Source of the DNA: Bacteroidota bacterium
GTDB taxonomy: Bacteria; Bacteroidota; Bacteroidia; Flavobacteriales; Weeksellaceae
Direction: 5' to 3'
Length of the DNA: 18,923 nt
Assembly: GCA_023458535.1 (NCBI GenBank)
Contig: JAEWYW010000026.1
Span: forward strand, 1 to 18,923
The position numbers and the translations under genes were made by a program. Below the pieces are notes generated by a model. The model saw only the letters and a list, made by a program, of their open reading frames with translations. It searched no databases and was not told where the DNA came from. This document shows, piece after piece, positions 14,959-18,923 of this stretch (position 1 is its first letter; every line of letters begins with the position of its first letter).

Positions 14959-15212
14959 CACATTTTTAAACTATTAGAAAAAATTTAAAAATAATTTTTA
15001 ACCCATCGCGGCTTTTTTTATCAAGTGAGCGTGAGTGTTGACGAATATTTTTAAGATAAAAGAAAAAAGCAATTGCTAGAAAATAGTAATCTTGAGGCAA
15101 ATTTGTCCTATAAAATCCGTTGGCATAAGAATTGAAAAATTAACGACTGTATTGCAATTTCTGTTGATTTTCAAAAAGATAGAAATGAAATACCACTGAA
15201 GATTTAACACTC

Positions 15213-15227
15213 ATGACAATTTGTCAT
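15213..15227 (+). promoter_or_regulatory. Palindrome ATGACAA-T-TTGTCAT just upstream of lon
   Basis: Seven-base arms pair perfectly around a single central T, 10 bases before the lon start codon. The form suits a dimeric repressor operator. Read as RNA, the same bases also hold a 5-codon frame, ATG to TAA at 15213-15230. Regulator and function are unknown. Confidence 0.55.
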
Positions 15228-15237
15228 TAACAATAAC

Positions 15238-17646
15238 ATGATAGAACTTAACGATATTGATTTTGGTGAAATTTTAGATGAAAACTTCACTATTGTCGCA
15301 GAAGATATAGAACTAACTGATGACGAGAAGGATAAAATGAAGAACAACACCCAAACAACCTTCCCTATTTTACCCGTGAGAAATATGGTCATGTTTCCCA
15401 AGGTGGTAATACCAATTACTGCAGGCAGAGAACAGAGCAAACAGCTTTTGGAGGAAGCCCAGAAAAATGGAGATTTGGTGGGTATAATCAGTCAAAAAAA
15501 TTCAAGTATTGAGAGCCCTACCGAAGATGATTTATACAAAGTAGGAACCATCGCAAAAATTGTGAAAATTATTAAACTTCCTGAAGGAAATATCACAGCA
15601 ATTATGCGTGGAATCGAACGATTTAAAATTAAAAAAATAACTGCTCAAAGCCCTTTCTTTAAAGCGGAAATCACAAGTTTGAAAGATACTTCTACGCGAC
15701 AGAAAGAAGAATATGAAGCTATTTTAGCAAACATTAAAGACTTGGCGTTGAAGATTATACAGCTGGATCCTAATATTCCCGCAGCGGCAAATTTTGCCAT
15801 CAACAATATGAACAACAGTGAAGATCTGCTGAACTTTGTTTGTACCAATGCGAGTTTTCCGTCTGCCGTAAAACAATCTTTACTGGAAGAGAAAAATCTC
15901 TTAGCAAGAGCTGAGAAATGCTATGCACTGATGAATGAAGATTTCCAGAAATTAGAATTGCGAAATCAAATTCATCAAAAAACATCTAAGGATTTGGACA
16001 AGCAACAGCGCGAATATTTCCTTAATCAACAGATCCGAACCATACAGGAAGAATTGGGAGGAGGACCAGAATCTGATGTTGAAGAGTTAATAGCCAAGGC
16101 ACAAAAGAAAAACTGGAAGCCAGAAGTTGAGGAACATTTTCAAAAGGAAATTGCAAGACTTCAGCGTCAAAATCCAAATTCGCCCGATTATAATGTGCAG
16201 AGAAATTATTTAGATTTCTTTACAGATTTGCCTTGGGATACTTATTCAAAAGATATTTTTGACATTGCGAAAGCAGAAAAGATTCTAGATAGAGCGCATT
16301 TTGGTTTAGAAGACATCAAGAAGCGGATTTTAGAACACATGGCTGTTTTAAAATTAAAAAACAATATGAAATCGCCAATTCTTTTGTTGGTCGGTCCTCC
16401 CGGAGTTGGAAAAACCTCACTGGGAAAATCTGTTGCTGATGCTTTAGGACGTAAATATGTAAGACTATCTTTGGGTGGTTTACACGATGAAAGTGAAATC
16501 CGGGGCCATAGAAAAACTTATATTGGAGCCATGGCAGGAAGAATTCTTCAGTCCATAAAAAAATCTGGAACTTCTAATCCTGTAATAGTTTTGGATGAAA
16601 TAGATAAAATTGGCCAGGGTGTGCACGGCGATCCAAGTTCAGCGTTATTGGAAGTTTTGGATCCTGAACAAAATTCAAGTTTCTATGATAATTTTCTTGA
16701 GATGGGTTACGACCTTTCGAAAGTGATGTTTATTGCTACTGCCAATACATTATCTACCATACAAACTCCTTTATTAGACAGAACGGAGGTGATACAGATA
16801 GCGGGATATACCTTGGAGGAAAAGATTGAGATTGCAAAACGCCACCTCATCAAAAAACAACAGGAAGAAAACGGTTTAGACTCTAAATCATTTAAAATTG
16901 GAAACCCTGAACTCAAACATATCATTGAAGCGCACACTTCAGAAAGCGGTGTGAGAAGTTTAGAAAAAAGAATTGCATCCATTGCAAGATGGGTAGCTTT
17001 ACAAACAGCTTTAGGAAACGATTACAATACCAAAATATCATTGGAGAAAATTGATGAAATTTTGGGTGTTCCCCGTCCGAAAAGTCTTTCGGAAATTACC
17101 GATTCACCTGGTGTAGTCACAGGATTAGCATGGACAAGTGTTGGTGGTGACATCTTGTTTATTGAAAGCATACTGAGCAACGGAAAAGGAAATCTTACCA
17201 TGACCGGTAACCTGGGAACGGTAATGAAAGAATCTGCAACTATTGCACTTGAATACATTAAAGCACGACACGACGATTTAGGAATTTCTCAGGAGGAACT
17301 AGATACTAAAAACATCCACGTTCACGTTCCTGAAGGGGCTACACCAAAAGATGGTCCGTCGGCGGGTATTGCAATGCTTACCTCGATGGTATCTTCATTC
17401 AAAAACAAGAAAGTGAGACCTCATTTAGCGATGACAGGTGAAATTACACTTCGTGGAAAGGTTTTACCAGTGGGCGGAATTAAAGAAAAACTTCTTGCAG
17501 CCACACGAGCAGGTATTACTGAGGTTCTTCTTTGCGAAGCCAACCGAAAAGATGTGGAAGAAATAAAGAAAGAATATCTGAAAAACCTTACCATTACTTA
17601 CGTAGACAGAATGAGCGATGTGATAGATAAAGCACTTGAAAAATAA
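15238..17646 (+). CDS. lon: ATP-dependent protease Lon
   Basis: The 802-residue protein has the complete order of a bacterial LonA. A short acidic extension (1-40) precedes the Lon N-terminal substrate-binding domain, starting at FPILPVRNMVMFP (42-54). Helical and coiled segments run to about 330. The AAA+ module has Walker A GPPGVGKT at 386-393 and Walker B VIVLDEID at 449-456. The C-terminal protease domain carries the dyad Ser708 (PKDGPSAG) and Lys751 (PVGGIKEK), spaced 43 residues as in E. coli Lon. It is a cytosolic hexamer that degrades misfolded and regulatory proteins. The ATG at 15238 fits the family's acidic N-terminus. It forms a single-gene unit with a terminator, and the palindrome before the start may control it. 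Confidence 0.98.
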   Translation: MIELNDIDFGEILDENFTIVAEDIELTDDEKDKMKNNTQTTFPILPVRNMVMFPKVVIPITAGREQSKQLLEEAQKNGDLVGIISQKNSSIESPTEDDLYKVGTIAKIVKIIKLPEGNITAIMRGIERFKIKKITAQSPFFKAEITSLKDTSTRQKEEYEAILANIKDLALKIIQLDPNIPAAANFAINNMNNSEDLLNFVCTNASFPSAVKQSLLEEKNLLARAEKCYALMNEDFQKLELRNQIHQKTSKDLDKQQREYFLNQQIRTIQEELGGGPESDVEELIAKAQKKNWKPEVEEHFQKEIARLQRQNPNSPDYNVQRNYLDFFTDLPWDTYSKDIFDIAKAEKILDRAHFGLEDIKKRILEHMAVLKLKNNMKSPILLLVGPPGVGKTSLGKSVADALGRKYVRLSLGGLHDESEIRGHRKTYIGAMAGRILQSIKKSGTSNPVIVLDEIDKIGQGVHGDPSSALLEVLDPEQNSSFYDNFLEMGYDLSKVMFIATANTLSTIQTPLLDRTEVIQIAGYTLEEKIEIAKRHLIKKQQEENGLDSKSFKIGNPELKHIIEAHTSESGVRSLEKRIASIARWVALQTALGNDYNTKISLEKIDEILGVPRPKSLSEITDSPGVVTGLAWTSVGGDILFIESILSNGKGNLTMTGNLGTVMKESATIALEYIKARHDDLGISQEELDTKNIHVHVPEGATPKDGPSAGIAMLTSMVSSFKNKKVRPHLAMTGEITLRGKVLPVGGIKEKLLAATRAGITEVLLCEANRKDVEEIKKEYLKNLTITYVDRMSDVIDKALEK

Positions 17647-17649
17647 TTA

Positions 17650-17687
17650 AAAACCCACTCCGATATGCTGAGTGGGTTTTATTTTTT
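17650..17687 (+). terminator. Intrinsic terminator of lon
   Basis: An 11-bp perfect stem (17650-17660 with 17670-17680) with a 9-base loop is followed by ATTTTTT. It begins 4 bases after the lon stop. Confidence 0.9.
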
Positions 17688-17689
17688 AG

Positions 17690-17697
17690 TAAATTCG
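17690..17697 (+). promoter_or_regulatory. Candidate -7 box for the AI-2E family gene
   Basis: TAAATTCG fits TAnnTTTG with one change. It lies directly after the lon terminator and would give a leader of about 14 bases to the ATG at 17717. No -33 element is evident. Confidence 0.42.
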
Positions 17698-17716
17698 TCG
17701 CAATAAAAAACGCATC

Positions 17717-18829
17717 ATGAACAAAGTAACTATGCCCTTCGTTGCGAGATTGGCTTTAGTAATCATCAGCATTATAGGTGTTGGTTATCTTATTAAACTC
17801 GGACAAAGCATATTAGCTCCTTTCTTTTTGGCTTTTTTACTCGCCATGATGTTCACACCTTTTGCAAACTTCCTTGAACGCAAACTCCGATTGGGAAGAT
17901 CAATTTCTACCCTATTTTCTGTGGTGATTATGATTGGAATATTAGTCGGACTTATTTATTTTTTTGGAACACAGCTATCCAGTTTTTCTAATGACATTCC
18001 ACATTTGGAGAAACAGTTTGTTCAGGTTTTTCAAGATTTACAACATTGGATTTCCAAGACATTTAACGTCAATACCAAAGAGCAGTTTGAATATTTAAAT
18101 CAAGGTTTAAATAAATTGTTATCCTCCACAGGACTCATTTTAACTTTTACGCTCGGCATTTTTTCTTCTGGTTTAGGGTTTTTCTTCTTCTGTATTTTAT
18201 TTTTCATTTTTATTCTGAATTACAGAAGATTATTAAATCAATTCATCATTACTGTTTTTGATGATAAACACGAAGGAAAGGTACGAGAAATTGTAAACGA
18301 AGTACAAACCATGACCAAGAATTATATCTTCGGTCTGTGCATACAAATCGTAATTGTTTCCATTCTTACTTCTCTTATGTTGTCCATTGTTGGCGTTAAA
18401 TACGCCATACTTTTAGGAGTTTTAACCGGAGTTTTAAACGTGATTCCCTACATCGGAATTTTAATTTCTCTGGTAATTTCTTGCTTCATTGCATTTGCAA
18501 CTGGGACGCCTTCACAATGTTTTTATGTGCTTATTGGGTATGTAGCTGTACATGCAATAGATGGAAATATTGTTCTTCCTTTCGTTGTAGGCTCAAAAGT
18601 AAAAATCAATGCATTATTTTCTTTTATCGGAATCTTGGTGGGTGAGCATCTTTGGGGAATTTCGGGGATGTTTTTATGTATTCCTGCGATGGCGATTATG
18701 AAAATTATTTTTGAAAGAGTGAATGGCTTGCAACCTTGGGGCCTACTGTTGGGTGAAGAAGCGCGACCCAACCGCAAGAAAAGACGGTATAAACTGAGTA
18801 AGAATTTTCATGTGGAGGAAAAAGATTAA
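17717..18829 (+). CDS. AI-2E family (PerM/UPF0118) membrane transporter
   Basis: The 370-residue polytopic protein has the family's layout: paired helices at the start (about 8-50, with ILAPFFLAFLLAMMFTPFANFLERKL), one at about 70-85, a soluble helical section (about 90-130), then a group of helices from about 140 to 340. The segment VLTGVLNVIPYIGILISL and the later IDGNIVLPFVVGSKVKINAL are hallmark regions of the family. The end is a basic cytoplasmic tail (RPNRKKRRYK). Named members include TqsA, linked to autoinducer-2 export, and PerM, but other members have quite different roles such as ion antiport, and nothing here shows the substrate. It has its own promoter-like box and is followed after 8 bases by another gene on the same strand. 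Confidence 0.92.
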   Translation: MNKVTMPFVARLALVIISIIGVGYLIKLGQSILAPFFLAFLLAMMFTPFANFLERKLRLGRSISTLFSVVIMIGILVGLIYFFGTQLSSFSNDIPHLEKQFVQVFQDLQHWISKTFNVNTKEQFEYLNQGLNKLLSSTGLILTFTLGIFSSGLGFFFFCILFFIFILNYRRLLNQFIITVFDDKHEGKVREIVNEVQTMTKNYIFGLCIQIVIVSILTSLMLSIVGVKYAILLGVLTGVLNVIPYIGILISLVISCFIAFATGTPSQCFYVLIGYVAVHAIDGNIVLPFVVGSKVKINALFSFIGILVGEHLWGISGMFLCIPAMAIMKIIFERVNGLQPWGLLLGEEARPNRKKRRYKLSKNFHVEEKD

Positions 18830-18837
18830 CACCATCA

Positions 18838-18923
18838 ATGGCTTCAGTAATTGAAAAAGCTAAAGAACTGGTACGAAAACTTAAGGTTGAAATTGTACCC
18901 ATCTATTATTCGCTGTTTGATAA
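18838..18923 (+). CDS. Start of a probable YkvA/DUF1232-like gene, cut by the window end
   Basis: An ATG 8 bases after the AI-2E family stop opens a frame with no stop through the window end, giving 28 full codons. The visible peptide has an amphipathic, basic start (MASVIEKAKELVRKLK) followed by VEIVPIYYSLFD. This resembles the beginning of the small YkvA/DUF1232 membrane proteins, which have a similar hydrophobic segment followed by a D-x-RTP motif, but that motif lies beyond the end. The close spacing suggests co-transcription with the AI-2E family gene. The family call is tentative. Confidence 0.5.
   Translation, partial: MASVIEKAKELVRKLKVEIVPIYYSLFD

Larger units (their letters stand above)
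14924..15237. other. Divergent spacer between the PpiD-like gene and lon
   Basis: This 314-base AT-rich region has no convincing gene. It holds a -7-like box for the PpiD-like gene near its left end, two 8-base palindromes of doubtful meaning (GCAATTGC at 15069-15076 and ATTGCAAT at 15150-15157), and a 15-base inverted repeat just before lon. I found no tRNA or recognisable riboswitch. Confidence 0.7.

Noticed and set aside
15001..15070. Possible long hairpin from GCTTTTTT to AAAAAAGC in the lon spacer
   Set aside because: Only eight AT-rich pairs match at the base, and the 40-odd bases between them do not form a convincing stem.
15186..15200. Four-codon frame (ATG AAA TAC CAC TGA) in the lon leader
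   Set aside because: It is too short to distinguish from chance and has no supporting signal around it.
18705..18902. Minus-strand open frame over the end of the AI-2E family gene
   Set aside because: It is antisense to the AI-2E family gene and the next plus-strand gene and has no recognisable features.

Overview
The window looks like a piece of a Bacteroidota chromosome, most likely Flavobacteriia of the Chryseobacterium/Weeksellaceae type. The signs are an AT-rich sequence, no Shine-Dalgarno sites ahead of starts, several candidate -7 boxes of the form TAnnTTTG or TAnnTTCG, many short lipoproteins, and gene sets typical of this group (ccoG-ccoH-TauE/SafE-like; MCE plus Fe-S oxidoreductase genes). 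No tRNA, rRNA, CRISPR array, insertion sequence or prophage gene was seen. This is inference from reading, not from a database search.

Layout. (1) 1-1784, plus strand: the end of a cbb3 oxidase assembly operon, made of the ccoG C-terminus, ccoH and a SafE-like membrane protein with a His/Cys-rich tail, closed by a strong terminator. (2) 1803-2585, plus strand: a lipoprotein with a Met-rich patch, converging on the next block through a bidirectional terminator. (3) 2627-8838, minus strand: a compact run read as glycosyltransferase, Wzx-type flippase, AsnB-like amidotransferase, small lipoprotein and serS. The first three look like a minimal surface-glycan cassette with lower GC than the neighbours. 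The glycosyltransferase carries an 11-base poly(A) tract. (4) 8957-12658, minus strand: MCE (MlaD-like) protein, membrane heme/ferredoxin protein, CCG-domain Fe-S protein, and a conserved protein of unknown function. The two Fe-S genes together resemble one FadF/EMO (ETF:menaquinone oxidoreductase) enzyme split in two. (5) 12785-14923, minus strand: a PpiD/SurA-like periplasmic folding factor with its own terminator. (6) A 314-bp divergent spacer, then plus-strand lon with a palindrome just before its start. (7) An AI-2E family membrane protein and the first codons of a probable YkvA-like gene that runs off the end.

Taken together, most of the window is housekeeping: respiration assembly, tRNA charging, envelope folding and proteolysis. 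The two stretches that merit attention are the split electron-transfer operon joined to an MCE lipid-transport protein, and the small glycan cassette with a possible phase-variable tract. I see no clearly new defence or mobile system. Three start sites were moved from the longest reading frame because the longer start lies inside a promoter box or a terminator hairpin.
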